From positions 59,401 to 123,400 of the forward strand of contig CAVIIZ010000003.1 of the NCBI GenBank assembly GCA_963642995.1: a stretch of DNA of 64,000 nt. The letters run 5' to 3'. The translations under genes were made by a program, and so were the position numbers. Shown piece by piece: positions 34,239 through 43,963 of the stretch. Every line of letters begins with the position of its first letter. The stretch's first letter is position 1. The stretch is from CAVAWX01 sp963642995. GTDB taxonomy: Bacteria; Actinomycetota; Coriobacteriia; Coriobacteriales; QAMH01. A model generated the notes under the pieces. That model saw only the letters and a list, made by a program, of their open reading frames with translations. It searched no databases and was not told the origin of the DNA.

Positions 34239-37200
34239 CGGAAAGCTCGAGTTCAAATTCTCGTCGGACCAGCGCCACCAGACCGAGGCCATCGAGGCCA
34301 CCTGCAACCTGTTCAAGGGGCAACAGTTCATCAGCAGCTCGTTCACTGCCGCTACCTACAAGGGCGAGGGGCTCTTTGCTGATGGCGAAGTCCTGAGCGT
34401 CGGCCACGGCAACGACGTGCGCGTGACGCCCGGGCAGCTGTTGGAGAACCTGCACGCCGTGCAGGAGGACAACTGCCTGCCGCCCACCGACGAGCTCACC
34501 GACGGGCGCCTGCGCGATTTCACCATCGAGATGGAGACGGGCACGGGCAAGACCTATGTCTACATCCGCAGCATCTACGAGCTGAATCGCCGCTACGGCC
34601 TCACCAAGTTCGTCATCGTGGTGCCCAGCATCGCCATCCGCGAGGGCGTGCTGAAGAGCTTCCAGACCATGAAGAAGCACTTCGACACGCTCTACGACAA
34701 CACGCCGCTCGACTATTTCGTGTACGACTCGAAGGACATGGGGCCTGTCGGCAACTTCGCCACGTCCAGCTCCATCCAGGTGATGGTCATCAACATCGAC
34801 GCCTTCAACAAGGGTCTGGACAAGGACGGCACGGCCAAGGAGGGCAACCTGTTCCACCGTGCCAGCGAGAAGCTTGTCGGCGGACGCAGCCCGCGCGAGC
34901 TGGTGAGCGAGTGCAAGCCCATCGTCATCATCGACGAGCCGCAAAGCGTCGACAACACCAAGCAGGCCAAGGCCGCCATCAAGAGCCTGAGCCCGCTGTT
35001 CGTGCTGCGCTACTCGGCCACGCACAAGACGGCCTACAACATGATCTACCGCCTCACGCCCGTGGACGCCTTCGAGCGCAACCTGGTCAAGGGCATCTGC
35101 GTGGACTCCGTCAGGGCCGACACCGACCTGAACGGCGCCTACGTGCGATTGGAGTCCGTGAAGGCCAACCCCTTCAGCGCGAAGCTCACCATCGACGTGC
35201 GCCGGGCCGACGGCACGCAAAAGCGCAAGGCCGTCGCCGTGAAGACCGGCGCCGACCTCTACGAGAAGAGCAACGAGAACACCGACTACGAGGCCGGTTG
35301 GATCGTGAGCAACATAGGCACCGCCGCGGGCGACGAGTTCGTCGAGTTCCAAAACGGGGAGGTGCTCGAGCTGGGCGAGGCTTTGGGCGACGTTGCCGAT
35401 GAGGCCGTGAAGCGCGCGCAGATCCGCCGCACCATCGAGAATCACCTGGCCCGCCAGCTCGAGCTGTGGCCGCGCGGCGTGAAGGTGCTGAGCCTGTTCT
35501 TCGTCGACCGGGTGGACAAGTACCGCGTCTACGAGCCCGAGGTCCACGGCGGCGAATACGCGCAGGTCTTCGAGGGCGAATATGCCGACCTGCTTGAGAC
35601 GAAGGCGCCGAGGCGCGTCGCCAAGGCCGCGGGCCTGGGCAAGGGCACGTGGCGCGAGTGCTACGAGGCTGTGGGTGCGCCGTTGGTGCGCGACCCTTCC
35701 GCCGTGCACCAGGGCTACTTCGCAAAAGACAAGAAGGGCAAGTTCAAGGACTCCAAGGGCGCGGCCGGCACTGCAGACGATGCGGGCGCGTTCGAGCTGA
35801 TCATGCAGAAGAAGGAGACGCTCGTCTCCTTTCCGGACGGCAAGGACGCCGACAAGGACGTGTCGTTCATCTTCAGCCACTCCGCGCTCAAGGAGGGCTG
35901 GGACAACCCCAACGTCTTTCAAATCTGCACGCTGGTGGAGACCAAAGACACCCTCACCAAACGCCAGAAAATCGGCCGCGGCCTGCGCCTGTGCGTGAAC
36001 CAAGACGGCGAGCGCCTGCACGATCCGGAGGCCAACGTGCTCACCGTCATCGCCAACGAAAGCTATGAGGAATTCGCCAACGGCCTGCAAAAGGAGCTCG
36101 AGGCCGAGGATTTCAGGTTCGGCATCATCACGCCCGAAAGCTTCACCAAAGTCGTCATCGAGGACGAGAGCGGCAACGAGCAGCGCTTGGGCTACGAGCG
36201 TTCCAGGCAGGTGTACGACCATTTCGTGGCCACCGGCATGGTGGACTCCAAGGGCGCGGTGAAGCCCGGGCTGAAGACCGCCGCGCAGGAGGGCAGGGTC
36301 GAGCTTCCCGAGGAGCTTGCGGCGGCCAAGGAGGCCGTCGAGGCCATCATCATCCACAAGTCGCAGAAAGTGCCCATCCGCGACAAGAAGCAGGAGGTCT
36401 CGGTCGAGCTGCAGAAGGACGTCACGCTGCACCCGGCGTTCCAGGAACTGTGGAACCGCATCCGCCAGCGCACGCGCTTCGAGGTGGAGGTGGACTCCGA
36501 CAAGCTCGTCGAGCAGAGCATCGAGGCCATCGACGGCATGTTGAAGGTCACGCGCCCGAAGATTTCAAGCGAGCGCGCCGACCTCGACGTGAGCGATGCG
36601 GGCGTGACCGCCGAGGGCACGGGGACCTCCTCCATCAACATCGCGAGCGCGGTCGACTACGACCTGCCCGACCCGATTGCCGAGCTGCAAGACGCCGTGG
36701 GCCTCACGCGCGCGACGCTGAAGGCCATCTTGGAGGGCTGCAGCCGTTTCGACGAGTTCAAGGTGAACCCGGCGACGTTTCTGGCGCAGGTGGGCGAGAA
36801 GATCGACAAGGTGAAGACGAGCCTTATCGCCAGAGGCGTCAAGTACGTGCGCCTGCCCGAGGACGAGTGGTACACCATGAGCGACCTGGAGCTGGACGAC
36901 TTCACCGCGTACCTGGGCCAAAACGCCTGGAAGCCCGAGGTGTCCGACAAGAGTCTGTACAACTACGTCGTCTACGATTCCGCAGGCGTCGAGCGCTCGT
37001 TTGCCGAGGCCCTCGACAAACAAGACGAGGTGCTGGTGTTCGCCAAGCTGCCCTCGTCGTTCAAAATCGACACGCCGCTTGGCAGCTACAACCCCGACTG
37101 GGCCTACGTCGAGGAGACAGACGGCGAGCACCGTGTCTACTTCGTCACCGAGACCAAGGGCGGCAAAAACGGAGAGCCCAACCTGCGCGACGCCGAGAAG

Positions 37201-37299
37201 CTGAAAATCGAGTGTGCCGAGAAGCACTTCGAGGCGCTGGGCCTCGAGGATTTCGAGTACAAGGTGCGCACAACGTACCGTTTTGCGCGTGTCGTCTAG
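34231..37299 (+). CDS. res: Type III restriction endonuclease subunit (Res)
   Basis: A 1022-residue DEAD/DEAH-type ATPase plus nuclease. Walker A is ETGTGKTY (~104), Walker B IVIIDEPQS (~231), then LRYSATH, and a later helicase block with EGWDNPNVFQ and KIGRGLRLCVN. The C-terminus carries a PD-(D/E)xK nuclease site split as YNPDWAYVEE and FVTETKGG (~953-976). With Mod it cuts DNA after meeting inversely oriented unmethylated sites. The gene is full-length and GC-rich throughout, unlike the core of mod. It starts inside the toxin gene's last codons. Confidence 0.93.
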   Translation: MASGKLEFKFSSDQRHQTEAIEATCNLFKGQQFISSSFTAATYKGEGLFADGEVLSVGHGNDVRVTPGQLLENLHAVQEDNCLPPTDELTDGRLRDFTIEMETGTGKTYVYIRSIYELNRRYGLTKFVIVVPSIAIREGVLKSFQTMKKHFDTLYDNTPLDYFVYDSKDMGPVGNFATSSSIQVMVINIDAFNKGLDKDGTAKEGNLFHRASEKLVGGRSPRELVSECKPIVIIDEPQSVDNTKQAKAAIKSLSPLFVLRYSATHKTAYNMIYRLTPVDAFERNLVKGICVDSVRADTDLNGAYVRLESVKANPFSAKLTIDVRRADGTQKRKAVAVKTGADLYEKSNENTDYEAGWIVSNIGTAAGDEFVEFQNGEVLELGEALGDVADEAVKRAQIRRTIENHLARQLELWPRGVKVLSLFFVDRVDKYRVYEPEVHGGEYAQVFEGEYADLLETKAPRRVAKAAGLGKGTWRECYEAVGAPLVRDPSAVHQGYFAKDKKGKFKDSKGAAGTADDAGAFELIMQKKETLVSFPDGKDADKDVSFIFSHSALKEGWDNPNVFQICTLVETKDTLTKRQKIGRGLRLCVNQDGERLHDPEANVLTVIANESYEEFANGLQKELEAEDFRFGIITPESFTKVVIEDESGNEQRLGYERSRQVYDHFVATGMVDSKGAVKPGLKTAAQEGRVELPEELAAAKEAVEAIIIHKSQKVPIRDKKQEVSVELQKDVTLHPAFQELWNRIRQRTRFEVEVDSDKLVEQSIEAIDGMLKVTRPKISSERADLDVSDAGVTAEGTGTSSINIASAVDYDLPDPIAELQDAVGLTRATLKAILEGCSRFDEFKVNPATFLAQVGEKIDKVKTSLIARGVKYVRLPEDEWYTMSDLELDDFTAYLGQNAWKPEVSDKSLYNYVVYDSAGVERSFAEALDKQDEVLVFAKLPSSFKIDTPLGSYNPDWAYVEETDGEHRVYFVTETKGGKNGEPNLRDAEKLKIECAEKHFEALGLEDFEYKVRTTYRFARVV

Positions 37300-37413
37300 A
37301 GTTCAACGGCTCCGTCGCCGTCAGGTTTGCGGCTGTTTCAACCTCGTAAAAGGCACGCGGACATGTCCATCCGCGCGCCTCCATGCAATTCTTAACCATC
37401 TATGAGTGTCAAC
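37300..37413. other. Intergenic stretch behind res, no feature seen
   Basis: This short segment between the res stop and the remnant gene becomes progressively richer in A and T. No hairpin with a T-run, repeat or start signal stands out. Confidence 0.5.
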
Positions 37414-37629
37414 CTAAAATAATCGAAAGCGCCAGCTTGTCGAAGGGGTTTTCGCGGCCGCTTCTTGAAGAAGCTCTGCCCAATCTTCACCGAAGCTCGC
37501 GTAGAGTTTCTTTAGGGTGTTAAAACCTTCCTCGTCAATCCAGCTGAACTCGTCTGGGTCGTAGCGGTCGAGCTCGTAAATATATTCGGGTAGCAGCTCG
37601 ATTACGCGGTCCGACCAATCATCCCAATT
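37414..37629 (-). pseudogene. 3' remnant of an unrecognised AT-rich gene
   Basis: The minus strand stays open for 71 codons between an in-frame TGA (37630-37632) and a TAG at 37414. The translation is highly protein-like: NWDDWSDRVIELLPEYIYEL opens it, and IDEEGFNTLKKLYASFGEDW follows. It has many aromatic and acidic residues and mixed codon use. It contains no ATG, GTG or TTG start codon, so the 5' end is missing or frameshifted. Base composition is clearly lower in GC than the genome and resembles the AT-rich core of mod. I do not recognise the family. It looks like the tail of a horizontally acquired gene that once accompanied the restriction system. Confidence 0.6.
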
Positions 37630-37706
37630 TCACAGCATGCACCTCGGCGCGGTTGCGTTTTCGTGGCTTTCTCGGCATGCACGTGGGCGCACGTGTCCAT
37701 CTACGC

Positions 37707-37712
37707 TACAAT
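37707..37712 (+). promoter_or_regulatory. Putative -10 (TACAAT) for tRNA-Leu(TAG)
   Basis: ACGCTACAATCG, 45 bases before the tRNA 5' end. Good hexamer with GC before it; no -35. The bases between 37630 and here show no gene. Confidence 0.5.
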
Positions 37713-37756
37713 CGAGCGCTGTGCGCACCGTGGAAGCGGTGCCTTTTCGCGCATAT

Positions 37757-37845
37757 GCGGGCGTGGCGGAACTGGCAGACGCGCCGGGTTTAGGTCCCGG
37801 TGGGCATCGTGTCCCGTGAAGGTTCAAATCCTTTCGCCCGTACCA
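37757..37845 (+). tRNA. tRNA-Leu (anticodon TAG)
   Basis: An 89-base class II tRNA with encoded CCA. Acceptor GCGGGCG pairs with CGCCCGT (one G-U). Anticodon stem CCGGG/CCCGG with loop TTTAGGT gives TAG for CTA/CTG codons. The long variable arm reads TGGGCATCGTGTCCCG. The restriction system and its remnant end just upstream, so this tRNA may mark the edge of an integrated segment, though no matching attachment repeat was found. Confidence 0.95.
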
Positions 37846-37934
37846 TATGCGCAGGCAGAAGACAGATGCGGCGCGGCTGGGCGAAAAGCCCTCTCGCGGC
37901 GCCGCGCGACAAGCGAGATTGAGGAGCAGTCAAC

Positions 37935-39023
37935 GTGGACGTGAAGACCGAGATACGCGAATCCGACGGCAAGACGCAAGTCGCCGTCACCTTGGAGCCC
38001 GAGGAGGTCAAGCCGCACGTCGACGCGTACTTCAAGCGGATCGCCCGCACGCGCATCCCGGGCTTTCGGCCGGGCAAGGCGCCGCGCCGCATACTGGAGC
38101 AGCACTTCGGCGGCCATGCGGCGGTGTATGCCGAGATCTCCGCGGACGTGGTGAACGCGACCGCGCCGAAGGCCTTGGACAGCGTCGGCGTCATTTTCAT
38201 CAACGACCCCGCTCCCGACGACGTCCGGCCGCTCGAGGACGGCGAGCCCTTCACCTACACGGTCTGCGGCAAGGTCAAGCCCGAGATGGAGCTTTTGTCC
38301 TACGACCCCGTGAAGGTCACGTTGCCGCCCCTCGAGATCACCGACTCGCTGGTGGACACGCAGGTCGACACCTTGCGCGGCTACTACGACCCTTCCGACG
38401 GCACCCTCTCCGACGAGGAGTTCTGCGAGAAGGCCGGCGTGGAGAGCATCGACGCGCTGCGCGGGCAGGTGCGCGAGGCCCTGGAGAAGAGCCGCGCGGA
38501 AAACATCGACCGCCTGAAGGAGGAGCGCTGCATCGACGCGCTGGCAGAGCGCATCCACGGCGATATCCCGCAGTCCTACCTGAACTACACGCGCGACGAC
38601 ATCCTGCGCGACTTCTTCACCAACCTCCAGCGTTCCGGCCAGACCTTCGACGCGTTCCTCGCCTCTCAAGGGGCCACGCACGAGGCTTTCGACGCCGACG
38701 TGGCCGAGCAGGCAAAGGAGACGGCGGCCGGCGCGCTCGCGCTCGACGCCCTGTGCAAGGAGAAGGGCTTCACGGCCGACGACGCCGACCTGGACGAGGA
38801 GTTCTCCAAGCTGCCCGACGGCAAGAGCGCGCGTGCGGACTGGGAGGAGCGCGGCCAGATGAGCATGCTGCGCGAGGCCGTCGCGCGCCAGAAGGCGGCG
38901 AAATGGCTGGTGGAGACCGCGGAGGTGGTCTACGAGGAGGCGGACTCCGAAAGCGTGGATGCGAAGAAGGCAGACGGCGCGGGCGCGAAGAAGGCGGCCG
39001 CAAAGGATGCGGACGAGAAATAA
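37935..39023 (+). CDS. tig: Trigger factor lacking the PPIase domain
   Basis: A 362-residue ribosome-associated chaperone, shorter than the usual 430-450. The N-terminal ribosome-binding domain is intact with the signature [17 protein letters not shown]. The chain then goes from the linker helix ([18 protein letters not shown]) straight to the C-terminal helical domain ([19 protein letters not shown]). The FKBP-type isomerase domain that normally sits between is missing, with no GDxVxxDYxG-like motif anywhere. The tail is Lys/Ala-rich. GTG at 37935 has GAGGAG upstream. The gene sits before clpP and clpX, the standard tig-clpP-clpX order, so identity is secure. Confidence 0.93.
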   Translation: MDVKTEIRESDGKTQVAVTLEPEEVKPHVDAYFKRIARTRIPGFRPGKAPRRILEQHFGGHAAVYAEISADVVNATAPKALDSVGVIFINDPAPDDVRPLEDGEPFTYTVCGKVKPEMELLSYDPVKVTLPPLEITDSLVDTQVDTLRGYYDPSDGTLSDEEFCEKAGVESIDALRGQVREALEKSRAENIDRLKEERCIDALAERIHGDIPQSYLNYTRDDILRDFFTNLQRSGQTFDAFLASQGATHEAFDADVAEQAKETAAGALALDALCKEKGFTADDADLDEEFSKLPDGKSARADWEERGQMSMLREAVARQKAAKWLVETAEVVYEEADSESVDAKKADGAGAKKAAAKDADEK

Positions 39024-39054
39024 AGGCGTGAAGACGAGAAAGGGCGCATCTACC

Positions 39055-39696
39055 ATGAACCTCTACCAACCGGTGCAAAACCCGCTGATCCCCTACGTGA
39101 TCGAGCAGTCCCCGCGCGGCGAGCGCAGCTTCGACATCTACTCGCGGCTCTTGAACGACCGCGTGGTCTTCTTGGGCGAGGAGGTCTCCGACGCTTCCGC
39201 CAACTCCATCGTCGCGCAGCTTTTGCACCTGGAAAGCGCCGACCCGGACAAGGACATCTCGTTTTACATCAACTCGCCCGGCGGCTCTGTCACGGCAGGC
39301 CTTGCCATCTACGACACCATGCAGTTCATCAAGCCCGACGTCTCGACGGTGTGCCTGGGGATGGCCGCGTCGATGGGCGCGGTGCTCCTGGCCGCCGGCG
39401 CGAACGGAAAGCGTTTCGCCCTGCCCAACTCGCGCATCATGATCCACCAGCCCTCCGGCGGCGCGCAGGGCAAGCAGACCGACATCCAGATCATGGCGGA
39501 CTTCATGAAGGACACGCGCGAGCAGCTCAACGGCATCCTGGCCAAGCACACCGGCCAGCCCATCGAGAAGATCCAAGAGGACACGGAAAAGGACAACTTC
39601 ATGACGCCTGCCGAGGCCAAGGACTACGGCCTGGTCGACGACGTCGTCTTGTCGCGCTCGGAGACCGCCGACAAGGCCGCGGAGAAGAAGGACTAG
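39055..39696 (+). CDS. clpP: ATP-dependent Clp protease proteolytic subunit
   Basis: A 213-residue serine peptidase of the ClpP fold. The oxyanion region is in [10 protein letters not shown], the nucleophile is Ser106 in GMAASMGA, the base is His131 in IMIHQPSGG, and the acid lies near DTEKDNFM. Fourteen copies form the degradation chamber fed by ClpX, encoded next. No long propeptide; a short Lys-rich tail ends the protein. Confidence 0.96.
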   Translation: MNLYQPVQNPLIPYVIEQSPRGERSFDIYSRLLNDRVVFLGEEVSDASANSIVAQLLHLESADPDKDISFYINSPGGSVTAGLAIYDTMQFIKPDVSTVCLGMAASMGAVLLAAGANGKRFALPNSRIMIHQPSGGAQGKQTDIQIMADFMKDTREQLNGILAKHTGQPIEKIQEDTEKDNFMTPAEAKDYGLVDDVVLSRSETADKAAEKKD

Positions 39697-39701
39697 CGGC
39701 C

Positions 39702-41090
39702 ATGGGCGACGGTTTCGACCCATACGGCGGACGCGGCGGACGCGACGGCTTCACCCCGCTTTTGCGCTGCTCGTTTTGCGGCAAGACCCAAAACGAGGTC
39801 CAAAAGCTCATCTCGGGCGACGGGGTCTACATCTGCGACGAGTGCGTGGGCGCGTGCACGGACATCATGCTCGACGAGGGCATAGAGCTCGAGGGGTACG
39901 GCTCTTGCGGCGATTTGCCCCAGGCCGAAGGCCGCACGGACGGGCTGCTCTCGCTGGAGACCCTGCCCACCCCGCGCGAGATAGACGCCGAGCTGTCCCA
40001 ATACGTGATCGGGCAGGACAAGGCGAAGAAGGCCTTGTCCGTGGCCGTCTACAACCACTACAAGCGCGTGGCGCTCGGGCTGTCGGGCGCCGACGCCGGC
40101 GAGGACGCGTTTTCCGATGGGGAAGGCGACGAGGTCGAGCTGGCCAAATCCAACATCTTGCTGCTAGGGCCTACGGGCTGCGGCAAGACCCTGCTCGCCC
40201 AGACGCTCGCGCGCATACTCGACGTGCCCTTCGCCATCGCCGACGCCACGGCGCTCACCGAGGCCGGCTATGTGGGCGAAGACGTCGAGAGCATCCTTTT
40301 GAAGATCGTCAACGCGGCCGACAACGACATCGACCGCGCCCAGATCGGCATCATCTACATCGACGAGATCGACAAGGTGGCCCGCAAGGCGGAAAACCTG
40401 TCCATCACCCGCGACGTCTCCGGCGAGGGCGTGCAGCAGGCGCTGCTGAAGATCGTCGAGGGCACCGACGCCGCGATCCCGCCCGCGGGCGGGCGCAAGC
40501 ACCCCCAGCAAGAGCTGATCCACATCAACACGTCCAACATCCTCTTCATCTTGGGCGGCGCCTTCGTCGGCCTGGACAAGATAGTGGGCGAGCGCGTGGG
40601 CAGGCGCGGGGTGGGCTTCAACTCCGAGGTGGGAAAGACCGGCGCGGAGAAAAGCGCCGATCTGCTCGCGCAGGTGCTGCCGGAAGACCTCAACACCTTC
40701 GGCATGATTCCCGAGTTCATCGGGCGCATCCCCGTCATCTCGTCGGTGGAAGACCTCGACGAGGACGACCTCGTGCGCATCCTGACCGAGCCGAAGAACG
40801 CGTTGGTGAAGCAGTACCGCCGCATGCTCTCCTTCGACGGCGCCGAGCTGGTCTTCGAAGACGACGCCTTGCGCGCCATCGCGCGGCTGGCCATCGAGCG
40901 CGGCACCGGGGCGCGCGGCCTGAGGGCCATCTGCGAGGAGGTCTTGCAGGAGACCATGTACGAGCTGCCCGGCGCCGACGACGTCGAGCGCGTGGTCGTG
41001 ACGCGCGCCTGCGTGGAAGAGGGCGCAGACCCCGTGCTCGTGCGCCGCGGCCATGAAAGGCGCGCGCGCCCGGCCCGGGCGAGCGCGTAA
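39702..41090 (+). CDS. clpX: Clp protease ATP-binding subunit ClpX
   Basis: A 462-residue AAA+ unfoldase. The N-terminal zinc-binding domain (CSFCGK then CDEC) is followed by Walker A GPTGCGKT (~156), Walker [10 protein letters not shown] (~218), the RKH loop GGRKHPQQ and sensor segments ending TGARGLRAI. It passes tagged substrates to ClpP. It begins five bases after clpP. A Pro/Ala/Arg-rich tail of ~20 residues exceeds the usual end. An acidic insert ([15 protein letters not shown]) sits before Walker A. Confidence 0.96.
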   Translation: MGDGFDPYGGRGGRDGFTPLLRCSFCGKTQNEVQKLISGDGVYICDECVGACTDIMLDEGIELEGYGSCGDLPQAEGRTDGLLSLETLPTPREIDAELSQYVIGQDKAKKALSVAVYNHYKRVALGLSGADAGEDAFSDGEGDEVELAKSNILLLGPTGCGKTLLAQTLARILDVPFAIADATALTEAGYVGEDVESILLKIVNAADNDIDRAQIGIIYIDEIDKVARKAENLSITRDVSGEGVQQALLKIVEGTDAAIPPAGGRKHPQQELIHINTSNILFILGGAFVGLDKIVGERVGRRGVGFNSEVGKTGAEKSADLLAQVLPEDLNTFGMIPEFIGRIPVISSVEDLDEDDLVRILTEPKNALVKQYRRMLSFDGAELVFEDDALRAIARLAIERGTGARGLRAICEEVLQETMYELPGADDVERVVVTRACVEEGADPVLVRRGHERRARPARASA

Positions 41091-41188
41091 AGGCGGACGC
41101 GCGAAGGCGAGCGCGTGCGAGCGGACGCGCGCGAAGGGGCGCAGACACGCGTGCGGCGAGCACGCGCCGAAAGAAGAGGAGTTTTCCC

Positions 41189-43954
41189 GTGCCGGACAAG
41201 GAGATGCCCAAGACCTACGACCCTGCCGAAAACGAGCAGGCCGTCCTTTCCAAATGGCTTGAGGGGGGCTGGTACGCGCGCTCGCAGGGCAAGGGCGCGC
41301 ATGCGGGCGAGGACCGCACCATCGTCATCCCGCCGCCCAACGTCACGGGCATGCTGCACATGGGGCATGCGCTCGACGACACCATCCAAGACGCCTACGT
41401 GCGCTACTCGCGCATGCGCGGCTATTCGACGCGCTGGATCTTGGGCACCGACCACGCGGGCATCGCCACCCAGACCAAGGTGGACAAAAAGCTCAAGGAG
41501 CAAGGCGTCTCGCGCCTCGAGATAGGGCGCGAGGCCTTCGTCGAGGAGTGCCGCAAGTGGCGCGAGGAATACGGAGGGGTCATCGTCGAGCAGATCAAGC
41601 GCATGGGCTGCTCGGTGGACTTCTCCGACGAGAAGTTCACCATGAGCCCCGACTACGAGCGAGCCGTGCGGCGGGTCTTTTGCCGGTGGTACCGCGACGG
41701 GCTGGTGTATCGCGGCAAGCGCATCGTGAACTGGTGCCCGAGCTGCGCCACCGCCATCAGCGACGACGAGGCCGAGTACAAAGACGAGGCGTCGCATCTG
41801 TGGTATCTGCGCTACCCCCTCAAAGAGCCCGTCGCCGGGCGCGACCACGTCGTCGTGGCCACGACGCGCCCCGAGACCATGCTGGGAGACACCGGCGTGG
41901 CCGTGGCCGAAGGCGATGCGGACAAGGCCGCGCTCGTGGGGGCGACGGTCGTGCTGCCCATCGTGGGCCGCGAGATCCCCGTGTTCGCCGACTGGCACGT
42001 GGACGCGGGCTTCGGCACGGGCTTCGTGAAAGTCACGCCGGCGCACGACCCCAACGACTACGCCATGGGCGTCGCGCACGGCTTGGAGCAGGTCAACATC
42101 TTCGACGAGCATGCGGTCGTGGCAGACGGATTCGGAAAGTTCTCCGGCATGGGCCGCGACGAGGCGCGCGAGGCCGTCGTGGCCTGGTTCGAGGAGCACG
42201 GGCTGCTCGAGCGCGTGGAAGACATCGAGCACTCCGTCATGCACTGCTACCGCTGCGACACGACGCTCGAGCCGTGGCTGTCCGAGCAGTGGTTCGTGGC
42301 CGTGGACAAGCTGAAGGGGCCTGCCGTCGAGGCGGTCGAGAGCGGGCAAATCGCCTTCCACCCCGCACGTTGGGCGCAAACGTATCTCACGTGGATGGAA
42401 AACCTGAAAGACTGGTGCATCTCGCGCCAGCTGTGGTGGGGGCACCGCATCCCCGTGTTCTACTGCGACGAATGCGGCTGGACAGACGCGCTCGAAGAAG
42501 ACGCGGACACGTGCCCGCAGTGCGGCGCGGCGCTGCGCCAAGACGACGACGTGCTCGACACGTGGTTTTCCAGCCAGCTGTGGACGTTTGCCACGCAGGG
42601 CTGGCCGGACCACCCCGAGCAGCTCGAGGGGCACCACCCCACGAAGGTGCTGGTCACGGCGCGCGACATCATCGCGCTGTGGGTGGCGCGCATGGTCATG
42701 AGCTCGATGTACTTCACGGGCGAGATACCCTTCCACGACGTTTTCATCTACGCGACCATCCTGGCCAAAGACGGCAGCCGCATGTCGAAGTCCAAGGGCA
42801 ACGGCGTCGACCCCATGGACCTCATAGAGATGTACGGCGCCGACGCGATGCGCTTCAACCTGCTCACGCTCGTCACGGGCAGCCAGGACGTGAAATTCGA
42901 CGCGCAGCTCGACAAGAAGACGCGCGCGCTGCTCGCCTCGCCGCGCACGGATTCGGCGCGCTCGTTCGTCACGAAGATCTGGAACGCCGCGCGCTTCGTG
43001 CACATGAACCTCGACGGCTACGAGGCGGGGGAGCCGCAGGTGGCAGAACCTGCCGACGCGTGGATCTTCTCGCGCCTGGCAAAACTTGCCGCGCAGGTCG
43101 GCGACGGGATGGAGGCCTACGAGTTTTCCAAGGTCGCGCACGCGCTCTACGGGTTTTTCTGGAACGAGTTCTGCGACTGGTACATCGAGCTGTGCAAGGC
43201 GCGGCTTGCAGAGGGCGGGCAGGGGCGCGCGGTGGCGCAGCGCAACCTCGTCTACGTGCTCGACTGCGCCCTGCGCCTGCTGCACCCCGTCATGCCCTTC
43301 GTCACGGAGGCCATCTGGGCCTATCTGCCCACCTCGGCGGCCGACCCCGCGCCGGCGCTCATGGTGGCCGACTGGCCGCAGCCGGCGGATCTGGCGCATT
43401 GGATCGACGAGGACGGCGAGCGGGCGGTCGCGCTTGCCTGCGCGGTCGTCTCGAGCGTGCGGGCGACGCGCGCGCGCTACGGCATCAGCCCGCGCCAGGA
43501 GCTCGCCGTGTCCGTGCGCGTGGCCGCCGGTGATGCGGCAGGAGAGGCGGGCGCGGACGGCGACGGAGAGGGCGTGGACGGCGATGCGGTGGCAAGCGCG
43601 GCAGACGAGGAGCGCTTCTTGAACGCCCAGCGCGAGCTCGTCGTGAACCTGGCGCGCCTGTCCGAATTCGAGGTCTTGGCGCATGATGCGCCGCGCCCCG
43701 CCGAATGCGGCATCGACCTCGTGGGCGACGTGGAGGTCTACGTGCGCCTTTCCGGCTTCGTGGATTTCTCCGAGGAGGCAAGGCGCCTGGAAAAGCGCCG
43801 CAGCGCCGCGCAAAAGGAGAAAGACAAGCTCGACCGCAAGCTTTCCAACGAGAACTTCCTGGCGAAGGCCGCGCCGGAGGCCGTGGAGAAGGTGCGCGCC
43901 GACCTCGCCGACCTCGACCGCGAGCTGAAGCTCATAGCGGCGCAGCTGGGCTAG
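41189..43954 (+). CDS. valS: Valyl-tRNA synthetase
   Basis: A 921-residue class I synthetase. The HIGH motif is in NVTGMLHMGHAL (~50-60) and KMSKS in GSRMSKSKGN (~531). The editing domain lies between them, with TTRPETMLGDTGVAV. A C-terminal coiled coil (LEKRRSAAQKEKDKLDRKLS) is the tRNA-binding arm typical of ValRS. An acidic low-complexity insert (~790-805, AGEAGADGDGEGVDG) interrupts the anticodon domain. GTG at 41189 has GAGGAG upstream. A downstream ATG five codons on is the other choice. Confidence 0.96.
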   Translation: MPDKEMPKTYDPAENEQAVLSKWLEGGWYARSQGKGAHAGEDRTIVIPPPNVTGMLHMGHALDDTIQDAYVRYSRMRGYSTRWILGTDHAGIATQTKVDKKLKEQGVSRLEIGREAFVEECRKWREEYGGVIVEQIKRMGCSVDFSDEKFTMSPDYERAVRRVFCRWYRDGLVYRGKRIVNWCPSCATAISDDEAEYKDEASHLWYLRYPLKEPVAGRDHVVVATTRPETMLGDTGVAVAEGDADKAALVGATVVLPIVGREIPVFADWHVDAGFGTGFVKVTPAHDPNDYAMGVAHGLEQVNIFDEHAVVADGFGKFSGMGRDEAREAVVAWFEEHGLLERVEDIEHSVMHCYRCDTTLEPWLSEQWFVAVDKLKGPAVEAVESGQIAFHPARWAQTYLTWMENLKDWCISRQLWWGHRIPVFYCDECGWTDALEEDADTCPQCGAALRQDDDVLDTWFSSQLWTFATQGWPDHPEQLEGHHPTKVLVTARDIIALWVARMVMSSMYFTGEIPFHDVFIYATILAKDGSRMSKSKGNGVDPMDLIEMYGADAMRFNLLTLVTGSQDVKFDAQLDKKTRALLASPRTDSARSFVTKIWNAARFVHMNLDGYEAGEPQVAEPADAWIFSRLAKLAAQVGDGMEAYEFSKVAHALYGFFWNEFCDWYIELCKARLAEGGQGRAVAQRNLVYVLDCALRLLHPVMPFVTEAIWAYLPTSAADPAPALMVADWPQPADLAHWIDEDGERAVALACAVVSSVRATRARYGISPRQELAVSVRVAAGDAAGEAGADGDGEGVDGDAVASAADEERFLNAQRELVVNLARLSEFEVLAHDAPRPAECGIDLVGDVEVYVRLSGFVDFSEEARRLEKRRSAAQKEKDKLDRKLSNENFLAKAAPEAVEKVRADLADLDRELKLIAAQLG

Positions 43955-43963
43955 GGGGCGGGC

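Noticed and set aside
37757..37845. tRNA-Leu(TAG) as an integration site for the restriction segment
   Set aside because: No integrase in the window and no second copy of the tRNA 3' end found by eye, so the idea is kept only as context.
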